From NCBI GenBank assembly GCA_964514665.1, contig CAZESH010000014.1, positions 1 to 30,931 of the forward strand: a stretch of 30,931 nt of DNA. The letters run 5' to 3'. The stretch is from CAZESH01 sp964514665 (GTDB lineage: Bacteria; Bacillota; Bacilli; Paenibacillales; KCTC-25726). Shown in pieces: positions 8,469-16,868 of this stretch. The position numbers were made by a program, and so were the translations under genes. Position 1 is the stretch's first letter. Each line of letters begins with the position of its first letter. The notes under the pieces were generated by a model that saw only the letters and a list, made by a program, of their open reading frames with translations, searched no databases and was not told where the DNA came from.

Positions 8469-11336
8469 GTGGCACTGCTGGTTATGATCTTTCGCAAAAT
8501 GATCAAAAATAAATGGTTGGAGCTAAGCCTGCTGGCCGGATTGGTGCTGTCGGTCGCATTGGTCAGCAGCATGCCGATCTATACGGAATCGATTCTGCAA
8601 AAAATGCTGGTCAAAGATTTGCAAAACAAGCAAATCGAATCGGGCAAATATCCCGGCGGATTTGTGGCGGCCGCTTACATTAACGACAGTACGAAAGAGG
8701 AGCAGATTTATCCGAAGCTGCAGGCACTTGACGGTTTTATGGAAAATAATGCGCTGCCTTCCTTCGGCCTGCCGGTGCAGCAGTTTGTAAGGCAGTATTC
8801 GGCGATTCAAATGCATTTTTTGCCGCTCGATCCGGATAAAGTCGATTCGGATACAAAGCGTTACGGCAACATTATGGCGCTGTCCGGATTGTACGACAAC
8901 ATCCGTTTGGTAGACGGAAGAATGCCGGCCAAAGAAGCCAAGAACGGCGTGTATGAGGTGCTGGTCACCGATGGCTTGCTGACTAAGATGAACCTTGTGC
9001 TGGGCAACGAATTGGTTGTCGACGCCAAGGACTCCAAGCAGAAGATCGTTGTGAAACCCGTAGGGGTTTTTACCAAAAAGGACAACGCTTCCCTGTATTG
9101 GCACGGACGGAATTTGACCGTTTTTGATGATGCTTTCGTGATCGACTACGATTTGTTCAAAAAGGATTTCCTCACCAGCAAGGTCGCCAAGATGCGTTTT
9201 GCCTACTGGTTTATCGAGATGGATTACACCCAGTTCGATTTGCAGAAAGTCAGTCAATATTTAAGCACTTACGGTTGGGTCAAAAGCCGGTTTAACGGCA
9301 CCTTCAGCTTCGGTACGGTGGAGGGAAACGCAACCTCTACGCTGATTCATTACGAAGACAGGGAAAAAAGACTGCGCACGATGCTCTGGTCGTTGAACGT
9401 ACCCGTATTGATCATGCTTGCTTTTTACCTGTACATGGTTTCCAATCTGATCATGGAACGGCAGAAAAACGAGATCGCCGTGCTCCGCAGCCGTGGAGCC
9501 AGCCGCTGGCAAATTATGCTCTCCTATATGATCGAAAGCGTCCTGCTCGGATTGCTTGCGTATTTAATCGGGCCGCGGTTGGCGGTAGTATTCACGAAAA
9601 TGCTGGGATCCTCCAATGGATTTTTGGAATTCGTGCAGCGCACGGCCATCCATACGAAGAGCGATGCGATGTCCTATCGATACGCCTTGTATGCGGTGCT
9701 TGCCTCGATTTTGATGACGCTGGTTCCGGCATTTCGCGCAACGAGGGCTACAATCGTCAGCTACAAAAGAGATTTGGCGCGTAAGCAAGGCTCCTCTTTC
9801 TGGCATAAAATTTTCCTTGATTTTATATTGATCGGCGTATCGCTCTACGGACTGAACATGTTTCATCGCCGCATGAAGGACTTGCTGAGTCTGGGGCTAG
9901 ATTCCGGGGATCTGAAAATGGATCCGCTGCTCTTTCTGGTTCCGGCGCTGTTCATGCTCGGAGCGGGGATTTTCATTCTGCGCATATATCCATGGATCAT
10001 TCGCTTGATTTACTGGATCGGCAAAAAATGGTGGCCTCCGTCTTTGTATGCTACCTTGATCCAGGTGGGCCGATCAGGCACGCAGTATCAATTTCTCATG
10101 GTTTTCCTGATCCTGACGATTTCAACAGGGCTGTTCAGCGCGAGTGCGGCGCGGACCTTGAACAAAAATGTCGCCGACAAGATCAGCTACGCCAACGGAG
10201 CGGATATCGTGCTGGACATTCGTTGGGAAAACAACGATCCCGGAAGCTTCGCCCCTAGTGCGCAGTCCCAGAGCGGCAATAATGCTCAGGCCGGTGCTGC
10301 GCAGAAGAAAATCCAATACGTCGAACCTCCGTTCCAGCCGTTTACCGATCTGCCCGGAGTCGAGCATGTGGCGAAAGTGTTCACGAAGCAGAATGCTACG
10401 GTTAATCTGAACAGCAGCAACGAATTTGTCACCTTGATGGGGATTGAAACCAATGAGTTCGGACAAACCGAATGGTACCGCAACGGACTGCTTAACCATC
10501 ATATTAACGAGTATCTGAATTTAATCGCCTCGGAACCTTCGGCGGTGCTGATATCCAAAACGCTTGCCGATCAGGATCACTTGAAAGTGGGCGATCCGCT
10601 GATGATGGGATGGGAGAGCATAAATCCCCAACCGTTCACGGTATACGGCATTGTGGATTATTTTCCGACCTTCAATCCCAATCCGAAATCGGCCGATAAG
10701 AATGCGGCGGCACCGATGCTGGTCGTGGCGAACCTGAGCTATATCCAGAACAATTTGGCGATCGAGCCGTATCAGGTATGGCTGAAAATGAAGCCGGGGG
10801 CCCAGCGCAAACCGCTTTTCGATGCCCTGCTGGAGAAAAAAATTCCGGTGACTTCCATTCAGGATACGATTCAACAGTTGATCGACGCCAAAAATGATCC
10901 GTTTCAGATGGCCGTTAATGGCGAGCTTACATTAGGCTTTATCATTTCCATTCTGATCAGCTTTTTCGGATTTTTGCTTTACTGGATCTTGTCCTTTAAC
11001 AGCCGCCTGCTGCAGTTCGGAATTTTCAACGCGATCGGCATCTCTTTCCGCCAGCTGATTGCCATGATGGCTGCGGAGCAGGTATTGACTTCGGGCGGAG
11101 CTGTGCTGATCGGAGGTTTGATCGGTAAGCTTGCTAGCCGCATTTTCGTTCCGATGTTCCAGCTTTCATTCGATCCGAAAACCCAGGTTCCGCCATTTCT
11201 CGTCGTCTTTCGGGCTGAGGACACGCTGCAGCTGTTCATCATCATCGGACTCATGATTGCCATTGGACTGTTGATACTCGGGGTCATTTTATCACGGATC
11301 AAAATCCATCAAGCGCTGAAGCTGGGAGAGGATTAA
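8469..11336 (+). CDS. Large FtsX/MacB-type ABC transporter permease
   Basis: Membrane subunit of about 955 residues. A first transmembrane helix (about 18-38) precedes a large extracellular domain. A first FtsX-type helix bundle follows at about 305-440, with the coupling-like stretch ERQKNEIAVLRSRGASRWQI, then more helices near 445-580. A second extracellular domain contains a Gln/Ala/Ser-rich linker, and a C-terminal FtsX bundle completes the protein with FGIFNAIGISFRQL. It therefore looks like two fused FtsX halves, enough for a complete translocator. GTG 8469 is chosen because GGGGGAGG lies about 10 bases upstream; an earlier in-frame GTG at 8418 has no site. The next ATPase gene starts one base after the stop. 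FtsX-type proteins move lipids, peptides or antimicrobials, or transmit force; the cargo is not evident. Confidence 0.9.
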   Translation: MALLVMIFRKMIKNKWLELSLLAGLVLSVALVSSMPIYTESILQKMLVKDLQNKQIESGKYPGGFVAAAYINDSTKEEQIYPKLQALDGFMENNALPSFGLPVQQFVRQYSAIQMHFLPLDPDKVDSDTKRYGNIMALSGLYDNIRLVDGRMPAKEAKNGVYEVLVTDGLLTKMNLVLGNELVVDAKDSKQKIVVKPVGVFTKKDNASLYWHGRNLTVFDDAFVIDYDLFKKDFLTSKVAKMRFAYWFIEMDYTQFDLQKVSQYLSTYGWVKSRFNGTFSFGTVEGNATSTLIHYEDREKRLRTMLWSLNVPVLIMLAFYLYMVSNLIMERQKNEIAVLRSRGASRWQIMLSYMIESVLLGLLAYLIGPRLAVVFTKMLGSSNGFLEFVQRTAIHTKSDAMSYRYALYAVLASILMTLVPAFRATRATIVSYKRDLARKQGSSFWHKIFLDFILIGVSLYGLNMFHRRMKDLLSLGLDSGDLKMDPLLFLVPALFMLGAGIFILRIYPWIIRLIYWIGKKWWPPSLYATLIQVGRSGTQYQFLMVFLILTISTGLFSASAARTLNKNVADKISYANGADIVLDIRWENNDPGSFAPSAQSQSGNNAQAGAAQKKIQYVEPPFQPFTDLPGVEHVAKVFTKQNATVNLNSSNEFVTLMGIETNEFGQTEWYRNGLLNHHINEYLNLIASEPSAVLISKTLADQDHLKVGDPLMMGWESINPQPFTVYGIVDYFPTFNPNPKSADKNAAAPMLVVANLSYIQNNLAIEPYQVWLKMKPGAQRKPLFDALLEKKIPVTSIQDTIQQLIDAKNDPFQMAVNGELTLGFIISILISFFGFLLYWILSFNSRLLQFGIFNAIGISFRQLIAMMAAEQVLTSGGAVLIGGLIGKLASRIFVPMFQLSFDPKTQVPPFLVVFRAEDTLQLFIIIGLMIAIGLLILGVILSRIKIHQALKLGED

Positions 11337-11337
11337 G

Positions 11338-12225
11338 ATGATTCATTGCGATAACTTGGTGAAAATTTACAAGGTAGCCGATATTGAAGTTGTTGCCCTG
11401 CAGGGGTTGGATCTGCATGTGGAGCCCGGCGAGCTGATGGCGATTATCGGCAACAGCGGCAGCGGCAAATCCACGCTGTTGAACATGCTGGGAGGGCTCG
11501 ACCGCCCCTCGGCCGGAAATCTGCTGGTCGACGGCAAAAATCTGCTGAAATTTTCCGAAAAGGATTTAGTCAAATACAAGCGCGAATCCGTCGGATTCGT
11601 ATGGCAGAACAATGCCCGCAACCTGATTCCTTATTTGACGGCTTTGGAAAACGTGGAGCTTCCCATTTTGCTTAAAGGCAGGAGAAAGCGGCAGCGTGCG
11701 CTAGAACTGCTGGAGGCTGTCGGCTTAAGCCACAGAGTGAAGAACAGGCTCAGCCAGCTTTCAGGCGGCGAGCAGCAGCGGGTGGCAATCGCCATTGCGC
11801 TGGCCAATCATCCCAAAATCCTGCTTGCCGATGAACCTACCGGATCGGTCGACAGCAAAATGGCCAATCAGATTATGGATTTGTTTCGCGATTTAAACCG
11901 CAGAATGGGGTTGACGATCGTGATCGTCACGCATGATCCGATGCTGGCCAGAAAGGTGGATCGCGTCGTGGCCATCCGTGACGGCAAAACCTCCTCGGAA
12001 ATTTTGCGCAGAAAATCGTACGCCGAGCAGCTCGATGAGCTGGAGAGCGAGCTTGGCGAGGATGAGAGCGATACGCATGAGGAATATGCCGTGCTGGATA
12101 AAGTGGGAAGATTGCAAATTCCTTCCAATTTCCTTGAGGACATAGGCGCAGCAGACTCCAATAAACTGAAGGTAAGCTTTGAAGACGGGCGAATCGTGCT
12201 TACCGCTCCGGAATTGAAAAAGTAA
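11338..12225 (+). CDS. ABC transporter ATPase with C-terminal AbrB-like swapped-hairpin domain
   Basis: Second nucleotide-binding subunit of the operon, 295 residues. Walker A is GNSGSGKS (38-45), the signature is LSGGEQQR (from 141), Walker B is ILLADE (161-166) and the switch is His199. After the ATPase core comes an acidic linker rich in Glu/Asp (about 224-249). The last 46 residues read like an AbrB/SpoVT/MazE swapped-hairpin: DKVGRLQIPSNF near 254-265, an IGAADSNKLKV turn, then EDGRIVL. This aligns without gaps to the AbrB pattern DELGRVVIP...LGI...IIL as I recall it. Such domains form intertwined dimers and often bind DNA; here it could dimerise the ATPase. It is the last gene before a strong terminator. 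Confidence 0.92.
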   Translation: MIHCDNLVKIYKVADIEVVALQGLDLHVEPGELMAIIGNSGSGKSTLLNMLGGLDRPSAGNLLVDGKNLLKFSEKDLVKYKRESVGFVWQNNARNLIPYLTALENVELPILLKGRRKRQRALELLEAVGLSHRVKNRLSQLSGGEQQRVAIAIALANHPKILLADEPTGSVDSKMANQIMDLFRDLNRRMGLTIVIVTHDPMLARKVDRVVAIRDGKTSSEILRRKSYAEQLDELESELGEDESDTHEEYAVLDKVGRLQIPSNFLEDIGAADSNKLKVSFEDGRIVLTAPELKK

Positions 12226-12240
12226 AAATACAGCACGCGC

Positions 12241-12286
12241 GCGAAGCCGTGGGAGACGAGAACAGCTCCCGCGGTTTTCGCTTTTT
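12241..12286 (+). terminator. Terminator of the ABC export operon
   Basis: A long GC-rich imperfect stem: GCGAAGCCGTGGGAG pairs with CTCCCGCGGTTTTCGC, with one mismatch and a small bulge. It is followed by five T residues (12282-12286). Confidence 0.85.
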
Positions 12287-12320
12287 GCATGCAGTGCGTA
12301 ATTCCGTTTGCGGAGGAAGC

Positions 12321-12349
12321 TTGATCTTGCCATAAAATACAAGTAAAGT
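12321..12349 (+). promoter_or_regulatory. Candidate promoter of the alpha/beta hydrolase gene
   Basis: TTGATC (12321-12326), a 17-base spacer and TAAAGT (12344-12349) resemble a sigma-A promoter, 48 bases before the hydrolase start and just after the previous terminator. The match is four of six bases in each hexamer, so it is tentative. Confidence 0.4.
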
Positions 12350-12396
12350 TGAGTTAACGATGGCGGTAAAAAAAGTGGGAGCAAGGATGAACAGCG

Positions 12397-13077
12397 ATGA
12401 CGAGAGAGCAAAAGCATGAAAACAAGCTGCTGCTGATTCACGGATTTACCGGCGGTCCCTACGAGGTCGAGCCGCTGGGTGAATTTCTTGCAAAACACGG
12501 ATACAAGGTGCGTATTCCGACGCTTCCCGGACATGAAAGCCATTTGCGCGATTTGGGAAAGGTGAATTGGAAGATGTGGGTCGAAGCGATGGAACGGGAA
12601 GCCGAGCGATTCGTTTCGACAAGCGGAGCATTCGATCTGATCGGCTTTTCCATGGGGGGAATGATCGCGGCTCATTTGGCTGCCCGATACCCCGTGCGCC
12701 GTCTTGTATTGCTTAATGCTTCTGTCATTTATGTCAGCCCGGTTCGTTTTATGCGTCATATCACCCAACATATCCTCGAGGGAAGCTTGACGGAGCTGTA
12801 CGGGGAAAAGCGCATTCCGCTTGCTGCCGCGCTGCAATTTATGCAGCTGGCGAAGCATCTGCGGGCGGATATTGAACAGGTAAAGGCGCCGACTCTGGTC
12901 ATTCAATCGGGAAGCGATCAGGTAGTTCATCCTAACAGCGCCCGTTATTTGCTCAAGCATCTGGGGGGGCCTACGGAAAGCAGAATATTCCCCAAATCAA
13001 AGCATATGATTTGTCTGGATGTGGAAGCCGAAGAGGTATTTCGCACGGTCGCCCGATTCCTGCAAAAAGACGGATAG
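12397..13077 (+). CDS. Alpha/beta-fold hydrolase, carboxylesterase/monoacylglycerol lipase type
   Basis: Predicted cytoplasmic serine esterase of 226 residues. It has the oxyanion motif HGFTGGP (15-21), nucleophile elbow GFSMGG with Ser85, a likely acid Asp174 in SGSDQVVHP, and His203 in KSKHMICLD. This set and the length fit the carboxylesterase (Est30-like) group acting on short to medium acyl esters. A GGAG site lies upstream of the ATG. The gene probably forms its own transcription unit, between a terminator on the left and a new promoter before spoVK. The physiological substrate cannot be inferred. Confidence 0.88.
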   Translation: MTREQKHENKLLLIHGFTGGPYEVEPLGEFLAKHGYKVRIPTLPGHESHLRDLGKVNWKMWVEAMEREAERFVSTSGAFDLIGFSMGGMIAAHLAARYPVRRLVLLNASVIYVSPVRFMRHITQHILEGSLTELYGEKRIPLAAALQFMQLAKHLRADIEQVKAPTLVIQSGSDQVVHPNSARYLLKHLGGPTESRIFPKSKHMICLDVEAEEVFRTVARFLQKDG

Positions 13078-13098
13078 TCCGGGAAGTTACGGACGTGC

Positions 13099-13126
13099 TT
13101 GACGCAATCCGTTGTGCACACATACT
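13099..13126 (+). promoter_or_regulatory. Candidate promoter upstream of spoVK
   Basis: TTGACG (13099-13104), a 16-base spacer and CATACT (13121-13126) form a plausible sigma-A-type promoter. In B. subtilis spoVK is mother-cell expressed; a CATACT-like element would also suit sigma-E, but the matching -35 is not convincing. Assignment to either sigma factor is uncertain. Confidence 0.35.
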
Positions 13127-13174
13127 GGGCTCCTGCGTATACTTATATCACCCCAAACAAAGAGGTGATGGTTG

Positions 13175-14146
13175 ATGACAGGCAGCGTACTGACTGGAGA
13201 ATCCATAGGTGTGAGGCGTTCATCCCGGCAAATTCAAGTTTTGATCCATAACCATGACAATGAACCGCGTACAGCGATTGGCGATACGCAGCTGCAGGGA
13301 AATCCGGTGCCTGCGGATGGAGAACTGGCCGAAATCATGAAGGAATTGGAGTACATGATCGGATTGGATCATGTAAAACGGCTCGTGTACGAGATCTATG
13401 CGCTTTTGCAGGTTAACCAGTACCGCAGTCAGGCCGGCTTGCAGCCAGGCTCGCAGGTCTATCATATGGTGTTTAAAGGCAATCCGGGAACGGGGAAAAC
13501 AACTGTGGCGAGAATTCTGGCCCGCATGTTTAAAGCAATGGGGGTTTTGAAGAAAGGCCACCTGGTGGAGGTGGAACGCGCCGATTTGGTAGGAGAATAT
13601 ATCGGGCATACGGCAATCAAAACCAGAGATTTGATCAAGAAAGCCATGGGCGGCATATTGTTTGTAGATGAAGCTTACAGCCTGGCGCGCGGCGGCGAGA
13701 AGGATTTCGGCAAGGAGTCGATTGACTGCATGGTGAAGTCGATGGAGGATCACAAGGAAGATTTTGTGTTGATCCTCGCGGGGTATCCTGAAGAGATGGA
13801 TGCATTTCTGGCAACCAATCCCGGACTGCCTTCGCGTTTTCCGATTCAGGTGGACTTTCCCGATTACAGCGTGGAGGAACTGCTGCAAATTGCCGAGCAG
13901 ATGGTAAAGGAACGCGATTATTTATTTTCGCCGTTATCGCTCGAGAAGCTGCGCCAGCATTTGAACCAGGCAAAGGAACAACTGTATGAATCATTCAGCA
14001 ATGCGAGATATGTGCGCAATATGATCGAGAAATCTGTGCGTCATCAAGCCGTTAGGCTGATACGCTCCATCAAGCAGCCGTCAAGGCAGGATTTGATGGC
14101 GATTCGACCGGAAGATCTGAAATTTGATAAAATGATTTATAGATAA
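13175..14146 (+). CDS. spoVK: Stage V sporulation protein K, AAA+ ATPase of the CbxX/CfqX family
   Basis: AAA+ ATPase of 323 residues, matching the length of Bacillus SpoVK (about 322), which is needed in the mother cell for spore maturation. Walker A is GNPGTGKT (102-109) and Walker B is ILFVDEAYSL (161-170). The pore-type segment VGEYIGHTAIKT lies between them, and a sensor-type stretch FVLILAGYPEEM follows. The start ATG has AGAGGTGAT about 6 bases upstream. hflX follows 43 bases later on the same strand, as in Bacillus, where spoVK and hflX (ynbA) neighbour glnR-glnA. The mechanism and clients of SpoVK are not known. Confidence 0.93.
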   Translation: MTGSVLTGESIGVRRSSRQIQVLIHNHDNEPRTAIGDTQLQGNPVPADGELAEIMKELEYMIGLDHVKRLVYEIYALLQVNQYRSQAGLQPGSQVYHMVFKGNPGTGKTTVARILARMFKAMGVLKKGHLVEVERADLVGEYIGHTAIKTRDLIKKAMGGILFVDEAYSLARGGEKDFGKESIDCMVKSMEDHKEDFVLILAGYPEEMDAFLATNPGLPSRFPIQVDFPDYSVEELLQIAEQMVKERDYLFSPLSLEKLRQHLNQAKEQLYESFSNARYVRNMIEKSVRHQAVRLIRSIKQPSRQDLMAIRPEDLKFDKMIYR

Positions 14147-14189
14147 TAAAAAAAACACATAATCAGTTATAAATACAAAAGGGGACGCC

Positions 14190-15500
14190 ATGCAAAACAA
14201 AACCTATGAAACCTTAGTATCGGGAACGGAAACCGCAGTACTAGTCAGCTTTAATCCTTCCGGAAGCAGAGGGGAAGCGGCCGAGCAGTACGCCATGGAA
14301 GAGTTGTCCCGTCTGGCCGAAACCGCAGGAGTGGAAGTGGCGGATTTCGTCACGCAGAAGCGGGATACGCCTGACGCTCGCACGCTGATCGGCAAGGGCA
14401 AGGTGGAGGAAGTCGCCTCCGCTTTGCAGTTCCACAAGGCAGGGACGGTAATATTCGATCAAGAGCTTTCCGGAGCGCAAGTCCGCAATCTGGAGCGCGA
14501 GCTGGATGCCAAAATTATCGACCGTACCCAACTGATTCTTGATATTTTCGCACAGCGCGCGAATACGAAGGAAGGCAAGATCCAGGTTGAGCTGGCCCAG
14601 CTCAGCTATCTGCTGCCGCGATTGTCCGGTCACGGCAAAAATCTTTCCAGACTTGGCGGAGGAATCGGTACCCGCGGTCCCGGAGAATCACAGCTGGAAA
14701 TGGACCGGCGGCACATCCGCGACCGCATCAGCGAGCTCAAGCGCCAGCTTCAGGATGTCGTCAGGCACCGTCAAATGCTTCGCGAACGGCGGAAAAAGAC
14801 GGGGGTTTTCCAAGCTGCGCTCGTAGGCTATACAAACGCGGGAAAAACCACGCTGTTAAACCGTCTCACCAAGGCGGACGCCTATGAACAGAATCAGTTG
14901 TTCGCAACGCTTGATCCCTTGTCTCGCGCGCTTAAGCTGGAGAGTGGAAAAGAAGCGGTGCTGACCGATACGGTGGGCTTTATTCAGAATTTGCCGCATG
15001 ATTTGGTTGCGGCATTTCGAGCCACCCTGGAGGAGGTTTGCGAAGCCGACCTGATTGTGCACGTCGTTGACGTCTCTTCGGACATGCATACGCTGCAGAT
15101 GGATGTGGTCGACCAGGTGCTTTCCGAGCTAGGCGCACAAAACAAAGAGCGGCTGCTTGTCTATAATAAAATCGATTTATGTACGGAAGAGCAAAAGCAG
15201 CAGCTGCTGGCGGAAGGAACCGGCATTCTGAAAATTTCCGCCAACGACGAGGGAGATTTGCTTCGTTTGAAGGAAGCCATCGACGCCAAGTTGGGCGGAG
15301 CTTCCAAGCTGTTTTACGTCCCGGCGGAGAAAGGCGAGATCATCTCGCTTTTGTTCCGCATCGGAACGGTTTTGGAGCAGGATTTGGATGAGGCTGTGAT
15401 GCGGCTTTCCGTGCACATTCAAGACCCCGTTTATGATAAATATGCCTATATGCTGTCCGGCTATGAGCATCGTCCGACGAAGCTGCCGGACGGCAGCTAG
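14190..15500 (+). CDS. hflX: GTPase HflX
   Basis: Ribosome-associated GTPase of 436 residues. HflX binds the 50S subunit and splits stalled or hibernating ribosomes under stress. The N-terminal HflX domain contains DARTLIGKGKVEE and ANTKEGKIQVELAQL, followed by the glycine-rich GIGTRGPGESQLE segment and a coiled linker. The G domain has G1 GYTNAGKT (213-220), G3 DTVG (260-263) and G4 NKID (326-329). AAGGGGA precedes the ATG. The end of the gene carries a GCTGCCG/CGGCAGC palindrome without a T-run, so transcription probably continues into the next gene 36 bases downstream. Confidence 0.95.
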   Translation: MQNKTYETLVSGTETAVLVSFNPSGSRGEAAEQYAMEELSRLAETAGVEVADFVTQKRDTPDARTLIGKGKVEEVASALQFHKAGTVIFDQELSGAQVRNLERELDAKIIDRTQLILDIFAQRANTKEGKIQVELAQLSYLLPRLSGHGKNLSRLGGGIGTRGPGESQLEMDRRHIRDRISELKRQLQDVVRHRQMLRERRKKTGVFQAALVGYTNAGKTTLLNRLTKADAYEQNQLFATLDPLSRALKLESGKEAVLTDTVGFIQNLPHDLVAAFRATLEEVCEADLIVHVVDVSSDMHTLQMDVVDQVLSELGAQNKERLLVYNKIDLCTEEQKQQLLAEGTGILKISANDEGDLLRLKEAIDAKLGGASKLFYVPAEKGEIISLLFRIGTVLEQDLDEAVMRLSVHIQDPVYDKYAYMLSGYEHRPTKLPDGS

Positions 15501-15536
15501 TGCCATGAAATCAGGGAACGGGAGGGGAAAGCAAAA

Positions 15537-16790
15537 TTGATACGGCGTTTATCGAAACAGTTGGAGCTTGCACAGCAAGCGGAAAATAAAGCAGCATCCA
15601 TTCACCAAAATTTGGACAGGCTGATAGATGTCAATCAGTGGAAAGTCATTTCCGCCTTCCAGGATCACAAAGTAAGCGATTTTCATTTTAACGCTTCAAC
15701 CGGCTATGGATACAACGACCGGGGGAGGGAAGTGCTTGACAGCGTCTATGCCCAGGTGTTCGGTGCCGAAGCGGCATTGGTTCGTCCCCATTTCGCATCC
15801 GGCACGCATACGATTACCGCTGCGCTGTTCGGTGTGCTTCGTCCGGGGGACGAGCTGCTGTACATTACCGGAAGGCCGTATGACACGCTGCACAAGGTGA
15901 TCGGGCAGCCGGGCGACGGCACCGGCTCGCTGCAGGATTTCGGCATCGGTTACCGCGAGGTGGCGCTTTTGCCTGACGGGTCCGTGGATTGGGCCGGCGT
16001 GGAGCGCAGCCTGACCGATAAAACCAAGGTTGTCGGCATTCAACGCTCACGCGGGTATGCTTGGCGGTCCTCCTACAGCGTCGCGCAAATCGGGGAGATG
16101 GCGGCAAAGGTCAAGGCCCTGCGCCCGGATCTGATCGTATTCGTCGATAACTGCTATGGCGAATTTACCGAAGAAACGGAGCCTACTGAGGCCGGAGCGG
16201 ATTTAATCGCCGGTTCATTGATCAAAAATCCGGGAGGCGGTTTGGCGCCTTCAGGCGGTTATATTGCCGGAAAACGGCAATATGTCAAGCTTGCCTCCTA
16301 TCGTTTGACCGCTCCGGGGATCGGCGGCGAGGTTGGGGCGATGCTCGGAGCGACCCGTCCGATGTATCAGGGCTTTTTCCTTGCTCCTCACTTTGTCGGC
16401 CAGGCGCTGAAAGGCATGGTGTTTGCCGCGGCTGTTTTCGAGCAGCTCGGATTCGACACCCATCCTTTATGGAACAGCGCCAGATCGGATATCATCCAAG
16501 CGGTCAAATGGAGCAAAAAAGAACAGCTGATCACCTTCGTACAGGCCATTCAGCAGGCTGCTGCGGTTGACGCCCATGTCGTTCCGGAGCCGTGGGAGAT
16601 GCCGGGCTATGACCATCCGGTGATTATGGCGGCAGGCACATTTATGCAGGGGGGCAGCTTGGAGCTGTCTGCGGATGCACCGCTGCGCGATCCTTATGTC
16701 GCTTATTTGCAGGGCGGGTTGACCTATTCACATGCCAAATTGGGCGTATTGACGGCGGTACAGAAATTAATGGAAAAAAAATTATTGTGA
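15537..16790 (+). CDS. ynbB: YnbB-like PLP-dependent enzyme (methionine gamma-lyase / aluminium resistance protein family)
   Basis: Fold-type I pyridoxal-phosphate enzyme of 417 residues. The family is annotated as methionine gamma-lyase-like or aluminium resistance protein; its true reaction is unsettled. Features include the cofactor-binding start of the large domain (RPHFASGTHT), an aspartate segment FVDNCYGEFTEE, and the Schiff-base lysine in GSLIKNPGGG (Lys230). The start is TTG with GGAGG about 11 bases upstream. Position directly before glnR-glnA is the conserved Bacillus order. Its TGA stop lies inside the GlnR operator of the next genes, so binding of GlnR may affect only the downstream promoter. 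Confidence 0.85.
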   Translation: MIRRLSKQLELAQQAENKAASIHQNLDRLIDVNQWKVISAFQDHKVSDFHFNASTGYGYNDRGREVLDSVYAQVFGAEAALVRPHFASGTHTITAALFGVLRPGDELLYITGRPYDTLHKVIGQPGDGTGSLQDFGIGYREVALLPDGSVDWAGVERSLTDKTKVVGIQRSRGYAWRSSYSVAQIGEMAAKVKALRPDLIVFVDNCYGEFTEETEPTEAGADLIAGSLIKNPGGGLAPSGGYIAGKRQYVKLASYRLTAPGIGGEVGAMLGATRPMYQGFFLAPHFVGQALKGMVFAAAVFEQLGFDTHPLWNSARSDIIQAVKWSKKEQLITFVQAIQQAAAVDAHVVPEPWEMPGYDHPVIMAAGTFMQGGSLELSADAPLRDPYVAYLQGGLTYSHAKLGVLTAVQKLMEKKLL

Positions 16791-16802
16791 CTAAACCTTA
16801 CA
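16786..16802 (+). promoter_or_regulatory. GlnR/TnrA operator upstream of glnR
   Basis: TGTGACTAAACCTTACA is an exact fit to the Bacillus GlnR/TnrA consensus TGTnA-N7-TnACA. It lies 4 bases upstream of the -35 hexamer and overlaps the TGA stop of the preceding gene. It implies autoregulation of glnR-glnA by nitrogen status. Confidence 0.85.
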
Positions 16803-16806
16803 TACC

Positions 16807-16835
16807 TTGACATCTTTGGTCATCAAGTATACAAT
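16807..16835 (+). promoter_or_regulatory. Sigma-A promoter of glnR-glnA
   Basis: TTGACA (16807-16812), a 17-base spacer and TACAAT (16830-16835) match the sigma-A consensus at 11 of 12 positions. The spacer contains CTTGA/TCAAG half sites. The promoter drives glnR and very likely glnA. Confidence 0.9.
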
Positions 16836-16868
16836 GAAATCGATCACAAAGATGGAAGGTTGATGAAC

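Noticed and set aside
15481..15500. Palindrome GCTGCCG/CGGCAGC at the end of hflX as a terminator
   Set aside because: It is within the coding sequence and has no T-run after it; the next gene is only 36 bases away.
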